Part shown: piece by piece, positions 47,771 to 60,679 of the stretch | Layout: every line of letters begins with the position of its first letter | How positions within the stretch are numbered: the first letter of the stretch is position 1 | Origin: Amaranthus tricolor | Lineage: Eukaryota; Streptophyta; Magnoliopsida; Caryophyllales; Amaranthaceae | DNA length: 64,000 nt | Direction: 5' to 3' | NCBI RefSeq assembly: GCF_026212465.1 | Contig: NC_080059.1 | Span: 14,019,494-14,083,493, forward strand | The notes under the pieces: generated by a model | Seen by the model: the letters and a program-made list of their open reading frames with translations, nothing else | Databases searched by the model: none | What the model was told of the DNA's origin: nothing | Made by a program: the position numbers and the translations under genes

Positions 47771-50500
47771 GTAATGGCCCGTATAAAGTCAACTAGGAAA
47801 TTCTACATAAAGTCATAGTTCTCCAAGTGACATCCGAACCATTAACAAAAGTTTAAACATAAAAGTCCAACGATTCGTTCCACCCTAAATGGGTTACGTT
47901 CTGATGGTAGAGACAACGGTAATCAAACTATAGTAGCGAAAAAAAAATAAAAGAAAATCTAAATGAAATCCCCATACAACTCGAGAACTCCCTTGTGCCT
48001 CTAAAAGAAAAGAAAGCATAATATAGTCCTTAGAAAAATTAAGGTTTTAAACTTTCGAAACCTACAAAGATAATTATGCGAGGTCTAAAATGCTAAGGTA
48101 GGATATTCACTCCCGATGTTCCGGCTTGCAAGCAATTTGCTAGTTGTCAAAGACAACTTCATCTCAGGTTTTCAAAACACAGTACACGTCAGAGATAGAT
48201 ATTCAATATGCATAACAAATACATAATAATTTACATCACGATCCACTTAGCATACGAAGGCTCTAATATAATTTATCATTCCCTGTTTAATTCATTGAGT
48301 ACGATGACTCATCTCTAATTCTCCAATCTCTTGCTTCAAAAATAAGTTTGGTAGAATACACAAGGGAGAGCTAATCCCAAGGTAACTACCGATCAAGACG
48401 TTGCCCGATATCTTAACGGGTCGCCAAGGTTAAGAGTATGCATACCCCCCATGGTGGCCCTTATTAGGGCCTCACCAATGGGAACCAAAATGTCCTATTC
48501 GGTACCTATTTCCAATCCTCCTTATTAGAAATATCCTTTTCATAACCCTATTAGGTATCCCAAACCAATTTCTCCTTAAAGAAGTTTCCATAACTATATT
48601 CAGGGGTCTAAGTCCTTATGTGAATTTATTCCTTAGCAACGAACATGATCCAACAATATAAATCACATAAAGGTGATAACCAAAGTAACCTGCATAATCA
48701 ACCTCACTGTGTACGTACCTTTTCCAAATAAGCATGCAAACACAACCTCGTAAACCAGGAAGATACTTTAATGACCCCTCACAAATTGAGGTCCTAACAA
48801 CAAACAACACCCAAAGAAAAACACACATTAGAGTGTATTCCATATCAACATCCAATTGACTTTACACATAACCATTTATTTTTTATTTAAATATCTACAT
48901 TTTAATAGAATAAGACATTTAATTAAGTAATTGTTCCAAAAATGTACAGCAGCAAAACTGGCTAAGTTCGATAGTTTCGGATTTGTGAATTGAAAAATCG
49001 AGTTCACCGTTGCGTCCGGAGGTATCAATTACTTTGGGTACCAAATTTCATGACTTTTAAAGGTCGTTTTCTATTTTTAATCATTTTTAAACGTCTATGC
49101 AATTTTAATTCTACCGAACATCAAAACGTCCCCAAATTCACACAATGAACACACCGAACCGCGACACGCAAATTGAGACAGAATGTTTCTGCACAAAAGT
49201 GAATTCTTATAATATTTACTATTTTATTTTGTATTTATTCAAATTATTTTCCAAATAAATAAAATTTGTTACAACACAAAATCTCAAGATTTTAACTTCA
49301 ATTTATCAAATAAAACAAATACTTACAAGATCTAAAATAACATCTTAATAAAAACCAAAATTTTTATTGTTTTTATTCACATCCAATCTTCTTACATTGA
49401 ATGTTTTTTTTTATATTTATAAGAACAAGAATATATATTTTTTTTCAAGTATCCATTATTTTTCTTTTGTTTTTAACTACATAAAAATAATACCACAAAT
49501 TTTAAAGAATAACAATATATTCATATGGTATATATTTATATACATTTTTTTCCTTTTTAATTAATAAATTAATCTAAAAGTTTTAATTTATTTTATTTAT
49601 TTTTAAGAATAACACATAAGAAATCAAAATTTCAACATTAAACTTCTACATTATATGTCCATATATTTTAAGATTTTAGTTATTTAAAAGATATATATAT
49701 GTATATTTTTTTAATAAAAACGAAACAACTCATTTTTTTAAAACAAATAATACACTTTTTTCTTATTAAATATAAACCACGTTTTTTTATATCTATATAT
49801 ATTATTATAATAAATTACAACTTAAAAATGAACCAATCGTATTTTCTATGAAATTCAAATAAAAATCATACAATTTAATAATTAAATCCACTAACACACT
49901 ATTTTTCTTCATGAGATAGCATACGAGATTAAAATTATTTTTAAAGCAAAAAGAATAAGACTTACAAAATCCCGCACGAAAATGACTACAAGAAAACCTG
50001 ATGAACAACCAAGAAAAATAATTCTCCCTCCTTGCTTGTGGGCGGCTCAAATAAAAAAAAATAGGGTTGTAATAGTTTTTATTATTTTTTTTTTAATATT
50101 TTTTTTAAATTTTTTTTATTTTCACACAATGGTAAGTTACGAAGGGTTTTAAGGATCAACACCCTTAATTTATGCAATTTAATTTGCCAAATAAATGACA
50201 ATTATACCCCTATAAAAACCCTCATATCTTGCCACCCTAATTTTGGTAACTAAATTATTTTTTATTTATTTTTTATTTTCTTTAAAAATAAAAATTTTTA
50301 AATTTTAAATTTTATACATACGTTATACACCGCTCATGTAAAAATGTGACATTCAAAGTAAAACAATCTATCGGGTAGTATACCTTAATATATTTTTTTA
50401 TATTTATCTTTTATTATTATTTTTTATAATTATTATCTTTATTAATTATTTATATATTTATATTTTATTTTTTTATGCGAAATTAGAGCAATGTTATAGA
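47771..50500 (-). repeat. 3' LTR of the chromovirus (left copy)
   Basis: The plus strand starts TGTAATGGCCCG and matches the right LTR (TGTAATGGCTCA at 61575) over much of its length at roughly 88% by eye in the first 170 bases. The inner boundary is uncertain: a polypurine-type tract is present twice, at about 50502 and about 50966. The block CACCGTTGCGTCCGGA near 49002 is shared, inverted, with the solo LTR at 5074-7449. Confidence 0.75.
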
Positions 50501-50501
50501 C

Positions 50502-50973
<472 letters not shown>

Positions 50974-51001
<28 letters not shown>

Positions 51002-51348
51002 CTAGCACGAAAAAGGAAAGGGTATTTTTCTCGCATGGACGACTCCGTCTCCCACGTTGCTGCCTCTCTCTCATGATTGGACCACAAAACTTTAACCATA
51101 GTAATGTCATTGCGTCGAGTGCTTCTTACTTTGGTATCCAAATTACAAACTGGCTTTTCCTCATAAGTCAAGGTTGAGTCCAATTCTAACGATTTAGGAT
51201 CTAAAACATAGGTAGTGGCCGCAATGTACCTCTTCAACTGCGACACATGAAAAACATCATGCATCTTCTCCAAGGAATTAGGAAGGGCTAACTGATAAGC
51301 CAAAGTACAAATCCGTTCCACTATTTCATAAGGACCAATGTATCTCAT
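50974..51348 (-). pseudogene. Integrase C-terminus with chromodomain-like tail
   Basis: The 124-aa frame begins in MRYIGPYEIVERI, the GPY/F part of the integrase C-terminal domain. It passes DVFHVSQLKRYI and ends in a chromodomain-like segment ([16 protein letters not shown]) typical of plant chromoviruses, where it directs integration to heterochromatin. The frame stops at 50974, next to the polypurine tract. Upstream continuity is lost by stops near 51360. Confidence 0.85.
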
Positions 51349-51349
51349 C

Positions 51350-52160
51350 TGAGCTTGTCTCTTGCACCAAACCGGACCACACCCTTTGTAGGGGAGACTT
51401 TTAGAAGAACTCGTTTTCCCACCGCAAATTCCTCAGGTCGTCGTTTTAAATCTACGTAAGATTTCTGGTGATCTTAGGCGGTTTTTATCCGATTGCGAAT
51501 CAATTTAACTTGTTCCGTCATTTGTAACAACAAGTCAGGTCCTAACGTGACAGCTTCAGTGAAGAATATCTAAATGTTCATCCCAAGAACCCTTCCATTC
51601 CATGGCTAGTGCACGGAGTATGTCCTCAAATATCTGATTAGTTCTCTCTGTTATCCCATCAGTCCGTGGATAGAATGAAGTATTATGTAAAAAGTTTGTC
51701 TCCAAAGCTGCTTGAACCGATTTTCAAAACTGCGACAAATAATGTGTATCCCAATCTGACACTATAGTGCGAGGCACACCATGGAACTATACCACATACT
51801 TGATGTAGGCTCGTGCTAGCTGTTCCATCTCCCACTTGCAATTCATAGGAATGAATTGCGCTGACTTGGTTAATTGGTTAACAATCATCCATAAAGTGTC
51901 ATTACTAGCTCTGGTTCGAGGTAATCTAACTACAAAGTCCATAGAAATTTCGTCCCATTTCCACACCGGAATCTCCAAGGACTGTAGTAAGCCTCCCGGT
52001 CTCTTATGTTCATTTTTGACCTTCTGGCAGGTCAAACATTTAGATACAAATTCAGCAATATCTCTCTTCATCCCTTAGTACTAAAGCATGTGTTTAAGGT
52101 CCTAATACATCTTCTCTCCCTCAGGATGCACAAAAAACTTTGAATTGTAAGTTGATCGGG
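51350..52160 (-). pseudogene. Integrase zinc-binding and catalytic core region
   Basis: Minus-strand translation shows FFVHPEGEKMY, a stop, then KRDIAEFVSKCLTCQKVK (HHCC zinc-binding region) and WDEISMDFVVRLPRT with the first catalytic Asp. Toward 51400 the frame breaks up with stops and shifts. Ty3 integrase inserts the cDNA into the host genome; this copy cannot work. Confidence 0.8.
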
Positions 52161-52169
52161 ACTTTACAT

Positions 52170-54070
52170 CCTTCAATAGTAATACCACAAGTGCTTGGTG
52201 TAGCTTAGTACGACGGCAAGTACAGGTTGAATCCATAGGGATTGGGGGTTAAGTCAATAGTTTCTTGATCGATTAGTGTGTTCAAAAACGTATAATATGA
52301 TCTTTGGTGATAGAAATAATTAAAGCAATTAAGAAATTAAAAATACTTAATGAAAACAAAGCATAAAAGTAAATAAGGATGCAATGAACTAAAGTAAGGA
52401 TAATATGATCAATAACCTAAAAAGGCATAGGCTAGGCTTTCTCACCAAAGTAGCGTTTACTAAACTTTAACCTAATGTCATGGATGTTTTGTTATGGGGA
52501 AGAACTTATAGTAAATACTAATGTTCTCTCTCGAGCAACAAAAGATTCCTAAAACATATTCAACTACCAATTCTCATGGAGCTAAGCAAAATTTAAGACA
52601 TGAAGTACACATTCAACATTTCCAATCAAAGCATCTACCTATTCTCATGGGGATAACTTAATTTTTAAGCATAGATTATCGTCAAAAATCGACTCTCGCC
52701 CTCAATTCAACAACACTAAAACATGATAGCAAAATCCATCTTAAACCAATAAACAACACAACCAAGCCAAAGGTAAAAAAAGCAATTTAGACTACATACA
52801 TGGTGATAATGCCTAGCCTAAGCCAAAATAAACTACTAACTCATACTCATATTGAGATTATCAATTGCAAGCAAGCCAAGAATCATAGATGAATGAAGTA
52901 AACTAGGTATCTAAAAAGATGAGTGCAACATAAGTTGAAGAACTACAAGCATGAATATATGTAACTAAAAGAAATCAATTAAAGATAAGTAAGTGACATG
53001 AATTGAAAACAATTTAAGCGAAAGATAGAATTTACTCTTTTGGGTTCAATATAAGGATGAACAAGATAATTGTTGATGATTCAAAATAATACCTTCCATT
53101 AGCTTCAATAATAATACATCAATGGATGAAGAATCCAAATTGCAAAATTCTACAATAGAGGATTGAAATTAAGATTGTAAATGGAATTTGAAAGTTCTTA
53201 ATTAAAGGAGAAATTATGCTAAACACTAAGTTTTAATTGAAATGAAAGCTAAAATATGAAGAATATATAAGAGTTACTCAAAATGAAGGGTGAAATCTAA
53301 ATTCCTTGAGCTCCATCTTCCTCTTCTCTATTTATAGCATTCACAAAACAAGTGGGAAGTGGTGGTTACATGATTGCTCCACCACCCCTAGGTTCTAGGA
53401 GGGAGGTGCCTCCCTAATTGATAGAGTAGGGTGGCTAAGCAGTCCTAGCAGTAACAATCTAAAAGAATAAAAATGATTGGACCTCGAATGATATTTAAAT
53501 AGATCGCAAAAGCTACTGCCGCCCATCTCGCTCGATCAGTCGAGTCACCATCAGGTATAATATCAGAAACTTCAAAAGTTGGATAGAATGTGAAAATCAG
53601 CTCCGCTCGACTCGAGCCATCTTGCTCGACATGGTCGAGCGGATGCTTTGTACCCCTGAATTGCGTTTCGTTAATGATCAAAAACTATTGGAAGTTTGAC
53701 TGTAGCTCGCTCGACCCGAGCCACCTCGCTCGACCGGTCGAGCGACTTTCAGGAATGTGATACTTAGTTTCTGATCTTAAGTATATTCTTCTGGACTGCT
53801 CGAGCTACCTTGGCTCGAGCTAATTTTGGTCGAGTGAGCTTTAGAATGGTCTACTTTGTCTTCTTTTGGCTTGTTTTTGTGGGTTGGCTCATGATGTTTC
53901 ACTTCTTTGAGCCCTCGGCATATAGGTTAGTAGTGTATGCAACAAAAAGGCTAGTTTGTGTTAAGTTTTAATGATTAGATCCTGAAATGAAATAAAACAC
54001 CAAAGCAACAAAAAAAGCATAAAGTCCAATAAAACAATGCAATAACATATAGTTTCCTCAAGCTAAACGA
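52170..54070. mobile_element. Unclassified ~1.9-kb insertion between RNase H and integrase
   Basis: Homology to Ty3 pol stops near 52170 and resumes near 54080. The inserted text is AT-rich and non-coding. Near its left edge it holds CAAGTGCTTGGTGTAGCTTA and GACGGCAAGTACAGGTTGAA, sequence that looks like an LTR of another retrotransposon family. At 53590-53830 it carries repeated TCGA-rich palindromes. No target duplication could be found, so the ends are approximate. Confidence 0.55.
53590..53835. repeat. Cluster of CTCGAC/GTCGAG palindromes
   Basis: Three related units, at about 53605-53643, 53705-53744 and 53797-53840, combine CTCGA, GAGCCA and GGTCGAGCG so that each folds back on itself. 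The spacing is about 95-100 bp. A looser version with GTTCGA lies at 44745-44905. Confidence 0.65.
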
Positions 54071-54075
54071 GCTAC

Positions 54076-54507
54076 TTATAGGAGTGCGTTCAACCTCACT
54101 GGAAGTTCTCCTTCACGAACAATCTCTAAATTCAATTTAGCAAAATCTCTGATAAGTTCGTCGAACCCTATCAAGGCACTCACCGAATGGGTAGTTTTCC
54201 TGGTCAGGGCATCAGCAACTAAATTTGCCTTCCGTTCGTGGTATGTGAAGTCAAGATTGTAGTCAGCTAAAAGCTCCAACCATCGTCGATGACACATATT
54301 GAGCTCACTCTGAGTATACAGGTAATTTAAACTCTGATGATCCGTAAAAAACTTTACACTTCACACCATATAGGTAATGTCTCCATATCTTCAGGGCGAA
54401 AACTATTGTAGATAACTCTAGATCATGCGTGGGATAGTTGACCTCATGAGGCTTAAACTAGCGTGACGCGTAAACAATAACCTTTCGGTCTTACATAAGC
54501 ACACACC
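54076..54507 (-). pseudogene. RNase H domain remnant
   Basis: The minus strand at 54297-54076 reads RRWLELLADYNLDFTYHERK and ANLVADALTRK, the end of the Ty3 RNase H domain; the Asp of VADAL is a conserved active-site position. The stretch 54298-54507 holds the first part with several stops. The frame ends at the border with the 1.9-kb insertion. Confidence 0.8.
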
Positions 54508-55365
54508 CTAACCCATATTTTGATGCGTGGTATACACTGCATAATCTAGAGATGGGTTAGGCAATGCCAACACAGGTGCAGGAGTTAGACGTTCCTTCAA
54601 GGTTTGAAAAGCCTTCTCACATTCTTCCAACCACTCAAACTTTTTTTCCTTCTTTATTAATGACGTCATGGGTTGAGCAATGCGAGAAAAATCCTTAACA
54701 AATCTCCTATAATAACCAGCCAAAACCAAGAAACTCCTTACCTCCAAAACATTTTCAGGTGCAACCCAATCACAGACAGCCTCGATCTTAGCAGGACCAC
54801 CAACATAGATTCCCTCCTTAGACACAAATTTCCCTAAAAACGATACCTTCTCCAACCAAAATTCACACTTAGACAACTTTGCGTATAGACTATTTTCTCT
54901 TAAAACTTGCTGTACTATACGCAAATGTTCTTCATGCTCACCCTTATCCTTAGAATACATCAAAATATCATCTATGAAAACAACCACAAACTTATCTAAA
55001 TATGCTCTAAATAATTGATTCATAAGTCCCATAAACGCGGCTGGCGCATTACTTAATCCAAAAGACATCATAGTAAATTCAAAATGCCCATACCGTGTAC
55101 GAAAAATTATTTTCGGTATATCTTCCTCATAAATTCTTAACTGATGCTACCTAGAACGCAAATCTATCTTAAAAAAGACACCTGCCCCTTTTAACTGATC
55201 GAACAGATCATCTATTCTCGGAAGTGGGTACTTATTTTTGATTGTGACCTTATTCAACACTTTGTAATTAATACACAACCTCAGACTTCCATCTTTCTTT
55301 TTCACAAAAAGCACGGGTGCTCCCCATGGGGATACACTAGGCCTAATATACCCTCTTTCTAACAT
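54508..55365 (-). pseudogene. Ty3 reverse transcriptase
   Basis: The N-terminal half at 55365-55147 has [20 protein letters not shown] and [14 protein letters not shown]. After stops at about 55145, the second half (55071-54508) begins [19 protein letters not shown], carries the catalytic [16 protein letters not shown] (FIDD in place of the commoner YIDD/YVDD) and runs into KCEFW and [16 protein letters not shown]. This is the palm-thumb region of an LTR-retrotransposon polymerase. It is interrupted and not functional. Confidence 0.88.
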
Positions 55366-55374
55366 CTCCTCTAA

Positions 55375-56060
55375 TTAAGCCTTCAACTCTTCCATCTCCT
55401 TAGGAGCCATGCAATAGGGAACCTTTGAAATTGGTCCCGTACTTGGCAATAAGTCAATGGTGAAGTCTATACAACGCAAGGGAGGCATTCCTGGCAACTT
55501 ATCAGGACAAACATCCGTAAACTCCCCTACCACTGGTATATTCTCTGCCTTTATATCTTTTTTACCTATCTCGTCTATGTTACACACAAATAACTCACAT
55601 CCTTTTTGCACTAACTTTCCAAGTTTCAACGCTGATACTATATTCAACGTAGGACTCTTAGGATTCCTTCTATAACTCACGTTTTCACCATTTGGTCCTC
55701 TTAACACAACCCTCTGTACACGACACTCGATTGTAGCTTTATACTTCACCAACCAGTCCATTCCTAAGATTACTTCTAACCCTTCTATATCCAAGACGTA
55801 TTGATTACTCGTAAAAACAACTTTCCCAATTCTCACATTAACATTTCTATAAAAGTATTACATGTACATAACTTGCCAGATGGCACAACTACAACATATA
55901 AAACACTTTCAGGGTTCTTTAGATTTAATTGTTCAAATTTATTTCAAGAAACAAAAGTGCAGGTGACCCAAGTATCAAACAACACCTTAACAGGCACTGA
56001 ATTTATTTTAAACGTAGTTGTCACCACATCAAGAGTCTGTGTTAGTTCCTTAGCGTTAAC
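55375..56060 (-). pseudogene. Aspartic protease and RT-linker region
   Basis: The protease active site would be DTG; here codons at 55968-55976 read Asp-Thr-Trp (VLFDTW), so the flap-side Gly is lost, and a stop follows within a dozen codons. The longer frame at 55836-55375 (GLEVILGMDWLVKYKATIEC) includes the conserved ILGMDWL that ends the protease. It continues into the segment before RT (FTIDLLPSTGPISKVPYCMAP). Confidence 0.82.
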
Positions 56061-56229
56061 AGAAGAAACCCTTCCTGTTGCTTGAGTTCCGAGATTCCTT
56101 CCATTTCCTTGTTGATTTTGATTTTTGTAGGTCCTTTGAAACCTGTGATCTCTATTACGTTGATATCCTGATTTCCCATTGTTTCTATTTTCAGCCTTCC
56201 ATCGCCCATACCACTCTGGAAAAATCTAT

Positions 56230-57220
56230 TCTGCCCCTATTTTGAGCATTAACTGGTCCCTTCTTGAGGTAGCATTAATATTCTCTATATCCCTTCTTAT
56301 GACAGAAGTTACACTCAACCAAGTTTCCCTCACAATCTTTACCAGGATGATTCCTCTTGCACCTCTTACATATGTATCTCCTTTCCTTCCCATGTCGATC
56401 ATACAGTGGTTTTAGGCCCTTTTATTCTTTCCATTGTCCCTCCTAGTTTCCAATTGCAAATTTTTGAGATCCGTGATAGATCCCGGGCTTCTTAAAATTT
56501 GCATTATTAGGAAGTTGTAGGGTTCCACTAGGTATTTCCTTCCTCTTCTCCCCTCTTGTTCTTTCTTTCTCTTTTTGAAGGATATTCGAAATTTGGGCAG
56601 CTCTTTTATACATCTGGTCCAAGGTCTCATACCTATCACTCTCGACATGTTTTTGGATCTTTTGAAGTTAGACGTAGTTTAAAGCGTTGCATCTTTTTAT
56701 CCTCAGTTGGTATATCTTCTGGGCAAAACCTCATGTACTCCATAAACTTTTGGTAGTATTTGTCTACCGTTAAGTTTCCCATTTCAACACTGGCAAATTC
56801 ATTTGATTTATCTTTCCTTACGCGTGGTGGATATAATTTTTCACGTAAGGGTCTTTTAAAAATCCTCCCAGCCAAAGTTTTCATTATTCCCATCCACTAG
56901 CCACTCGTGACTATACGCCCACCAATAATCAGCATCCTCAAATAGATAAAATGCTGCTTGATTCCTTCAGTTCATCTGGACATTGCACCACATCGAACAA
57001 CTTATCAAACTTCCTCAACCAACCCTCCAGAGAAGTCAGTTCCACCCTTACCACTAAAATATGATGGTTTACCGTGACTTATCCTCTTGCTCATGGCAGA
57101 GACCCTTTCAGCAGAGGTCTTGGACTTAGGCGCCCTAATGTTTGAGAAGACAGTTACAAGATTTCTTAGGTTTCTATTTGAGTTGCCCCTTCCCATACGG
57201 TTTCTTGAAACTGAAGACAT
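56230..57220 (-). pseudogene. Gag region with zinc knuckle
   Basis: The ATG at 57220 begins MSSVSRNRMGRGN. The capsid-like part includes LTVDKYYQKFMEYMRFCPED (56893-56636). A CX2CX4HX4C knuckle (CKRCKRNHPGKDC) is encoded at 56370-56332, followed by a second, defective one (CNFCHKKGY). Several frameshifts separate the pieces. Gag would coat the RNA in the virus-like particle. Confidence 0.75.
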
Positions 57221-57519
57221 ACTTGATTGATATGTAATGATTATAGTTTTGATTGGTTAATAAAGTTTCGTGATTATATTGATTTTCACTTCTTAATGCC
57301 TAATTATTTCTTCGTCTGTTATTGCACTTACATATAGACAAATATTTCATCAATTCATCAATACAATCACATTTCGACAAGATTTTTAAGACAATCACAA
57401 TAAGAGTGACATAGAGCACAAAAAATAGCAAATATTCGAATAACTTATAACTCTTCATACTAAAATCCAAAACTTCGTGTCATATAAAAAATTGTTATCA
57501 CTAGTGGAAAAAAACGTAT

Positions 57520-57812
57520 TTGCTGCTTATCATTTGCTGCGGTTTTTGAATATACGCAGCAATAACTAGAAAACAGAATTAGAAAAAAAAAAAACCCTTA
57601 ATTGCTGCGGTTTTGTGCCTCGACCGCAGCAAATACACATGTGCACCTTCAATTGCTGCGGTTTGTTTCTTGCCCGCAGCAAATATAGCTCGCAATTGCT
57701 CCGGTTCATCATTACCCGCAGCAAATAACGTTAATTGACCGCAGTTTACCACAATTCTCCTCATTATATAACGTCAATTGCTCCGGTTTTTCCAATTGAC
57801 CGCATCAAATTC
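57520..57812. repeat. Left subterminal TTTGCTGCGG/CCGCAGCAAA array of the CACTA element
   Basis: About six alternating direct and inverted units occur over 290 bp, some degraded to TTGCTCCGG. They mirror the array at the right end. Confidence 0.8.
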
Positions 57813-59390
57813 TCCTCATTATATAAAACCCTTCAGCTTCTTCGATACTTTCCATAATTCCATTCCAGACTTCATTACCAGTTTACCACCATTAAACGCA
57901 CGCGAACATCCTTCAAACCCTTAAGCTTCTTGAAACTTTCCAGACTTCTTCAAACATCGAACATGCATCATCATCTTCTTCAAAACAGCAGTTCCATTCC
58001 AGAATTCCCTCAAACTTCTCTTGTTCATTATCAAACTTCAAACTTCGAACATTCTTCAAACTTCAAACTTCATTATCGAACATTCTTGTATTGTTCTTCA
58101 AGGTATTATTTTTTCAAGCTTAATTTAAATTCTTCATCTTCATTATGTTTTAGGGATTTAGTTTTTTTATACTAATTTTTTTCATTGTATAAGTTTCGCT
58201 GAAGAGAAGAGGATGTCATCAGTCGCAAGAAAAAGGCCGTCGCTGAAGCTTCTTCTCAACTCCGTACTCTTCCTTCATGGAAACAAGAGGTTTGCTTTTC
58301 ATTTAATCCTTTTTTTATTCATTTATTTGTATTTAATCTTGATTCTTCCATTCAATTTTTTTTACCCCTTTTTTGGTTGAATTGAAGTTGATTGAAGTTG
58401 ATTTTCATTGTATAATTTTTTTTACTTGATTGAAGTTGCATTGTGCTTTTTTTTTTTTTTTGAGTTTGGAACATTATTTGGTTGAATTGGATAAGTTGAT
58501 TAAGATTTGATTGTCTGTTTAGTGTTGCCTAATGCATTGATTTTGTAATTAGTCTTGTAAATTCACTTTGATGAAGGCTCAAAATTGCTGGTGGGCAATG
58601 TGTGGAAACATCAAAAGTGAGGTGTTGAGTTGCATATTATGAGGTGTTATCGTGTGGAATAGTATAGTGCTGCTGCTATTTTACCTCTGAGGACTATTGA
58701 AAGTTATGGATTATAATTTATAATTAGTCTAAGCTTTGCCGTTTCAGTTGTATTTTCAATGCTTCAAAGATGAAATATCTTTCAAATGATTAATATCATG
58801 GGACTCGATTGGTTTTCACCACAAGTAGATTAAGTTTTAGATAGCTGTTTTTATTTAACGTTCTGGTGTAGTATTGGAGTAAGTGGGTTTCTTTTGCTTC
58901 TTATTGAGTCATGTTGTTGTAGCTCATTATAGGGAAAGTTGTCGAGGTTTACATTTAATTATCATAAACATGAATCTCCTTTGTGAAGAAACTTGCATTT
59001 TCCATGCAACATAGCCGAGTGCTTGTGTCATGTAGCTTTAGAAAGAATTCAATATAGTACAAGCTCATTGTTGAGCTCTTTGGCTCACAATTTGTATTCA
59101 GAACTAGAATGTAGATAGCTTGTGTTGATTTTTCAAGTTAACAATATATTTAGGGCTAGATTATGGGCTAGTTGACATTTATTTCGAATAATACATGTTA
59201 CTTGGACTCGATTTTGTTCTCAGTGTATGACTACGCTTATTCGTGAAGATTTTCCATGATATTCGCTCAAAATAAAGTGTTCGATTTAGAATGTGAAATT
59301 GGTGCTTGAAGTGAAATGAGATGTTCGAGTCTTGTAGATTTCCATGTGAATTGGATTCTTTATTGCACTTCTATCTTTGTGCTTTGTTGT

Positions 59391-60002
59391 TCACTTGATG
59401 AGTAATATTTGAAAAAGCATGAATTTTTCCGGTTTCTTTTGTAATGCCAAAAAGGCTCCAAATGTTCCTCTTGGAGATGTTGTAATTGACTTTTTATAAT
59501 AGACACAGATGATATATATATTGGTTTGGTTCTTAGCTTTTTTATTGGCTTTCTTTTCACAGATGATATACACTTGAGCTTCGTACTTGGACATCACTTG
59601 AGGCATTGATTGTCGAGAACGTTTGGGGAAAACAAAAGCAGGAAGTGAATTTCTTAAAACATGGGACACACGCATATCCATCCCTGGTTTCCGGTAAGAG
59701 TACATATTTGTCGAGTTCCTGAACTCATCAACCGTAGCACGCACATCGAACTTCTGAGCAGCTTCTCCTTGCTTTCTTCGCAAGCCCATAAAAAACACGG
59801 AATGAGCACATTGTCTGGATGGATCAATCAGATTATGCGGATATGGATGGCATTGCTGTTTACCCAGAGTATCACGTTCTATCTGTGAGTATCTGTGAGT
59901 ATCTGTGAGTATCTGTGAGTATATGGATGGCACATTGTTCTGTTTATCCAGAGTATCTGTGAGTAGCACATTGTCTGGATTGTAAAGAGTTGAAAAAGCC
60001 AT
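59391..60002 (-). other. 203-codon open frame inside the CACTA element, unrecognised
   Basis: This is the longest open frame in the window that does not rest on a microsatellite. Part of it (about 59880-59940) is a TATCTGTGAG decamer repeat read as SQILTDTHRYSQ. The middle (AAQKFDVRATVDEFRNS, RKPGMDMRVSHVL) is of normal composition. No family is recognised. It may be a captured host fragment or chance. Confidence 0.25.
59883..59922. repeat. Decamer tandem repeat (ATCTGTGAGT)x4
   Basis: Four perfect 10-bp units, with another single copy about 30 bp further on (near 59956) next to a repeated GCACATTGTCTGGAT. It is local slippage within the CACTA element. Confidence 0.85.
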
Positions 60003-60231
60003 TTTTGTAATTAGTATAGATTTTAATTACTATATAACTTTAATGTATATTATATATATATATGTACGTACATATTATTAATATTGGATTATTATTACAA
60101 AGAGATTTTTGGTGATTATTTGTGATTATCATTTGATTTATTATTGGATTAATCATTGTTATTACAATGTATATTATTATTGGATTATTATGAGTATAAA
60201 ACGAAAAAAGGAAAAAAAAAAATAGAGTTAT

Positions 60232-60475
60232 TTGCTGCGGTCAAGGGCAAAACCGCAGCAAATAATGCCCCACTTATTTGCTGCGGTTTTGCCCTTGACC
60301 GCAGCAAATAACTCTCCTTATTTGCTGCGGTTTTTGCCCATGACCGCAGCAAATAATGCCCTTATTTGCTGCGGTTTTAAACCGCAGCATTTAAAAAAGG
60401 ACATTTGCTGCTATTACAATTGCTGGGGGCCAAAACCGCAGCAAATAATGGCAAAATAACCGCAGCAAAAGACGT
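60232..60475. repeat. Right subterminal TTTGCTGCGG/CCGCAGCAAA array of the CACTA element
   Basis: About ten motif copies in alternating orientation form several nested hairpins, for example TTATTTGCTGCGGTCAAGG with its inverted partner at 60255-60271. They end with the terminal CACTA repeat. Confidence 0.85.
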
Positions 60476-60679
60476 TTTTTCCACTAGTGTATCCTAAAGA
60501 AGAATACAAGAAAACAACTAGAGTTCGTATTTTTCTAATATCACAAAACCTTAACAAACCAAATCTTTAAAATTGTCTAACAGAATAAAAGAAAAAGGGA
60601 ATAAAAGTAAATATATGTTCAAACTTCTAAATTATTAGTCTTCTTCCAAACTGTCGTTCATGTATTCTTCAGGGTCCTC

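Larger units (their letters stand above)
57499..60489. mobile_element. Non-autonomous CACTA (En/Spm) element, TSD TAT
   Basis: The ends are CACTAGTGGAAAAAAACG and, in reverse complement, CACTAGTGGAAAAAACGT. TAT precedes (57496-57498) and follows (60490-60492), the 3-bp duplication of CACTA elements. Both subterminal regions (57520-57810 and 60230-60475) are arrays of TTTGCTGCGG and CCGCAGCAAA in alternating orientation, as expected for transposase binding sites. No TNPD/TNPA-type transposase is recognisable in the 2.99 kb. It is inserted in the gag part of the chromovirus, so it is younger than that element. Confidence 0.88.

Noticed and set aside
60232..60475. CRISPR-like array of short repeats
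   Set aside because: The repeats alternate in orientation, have no uniform spacers, and sit at the end of a CACTA element.
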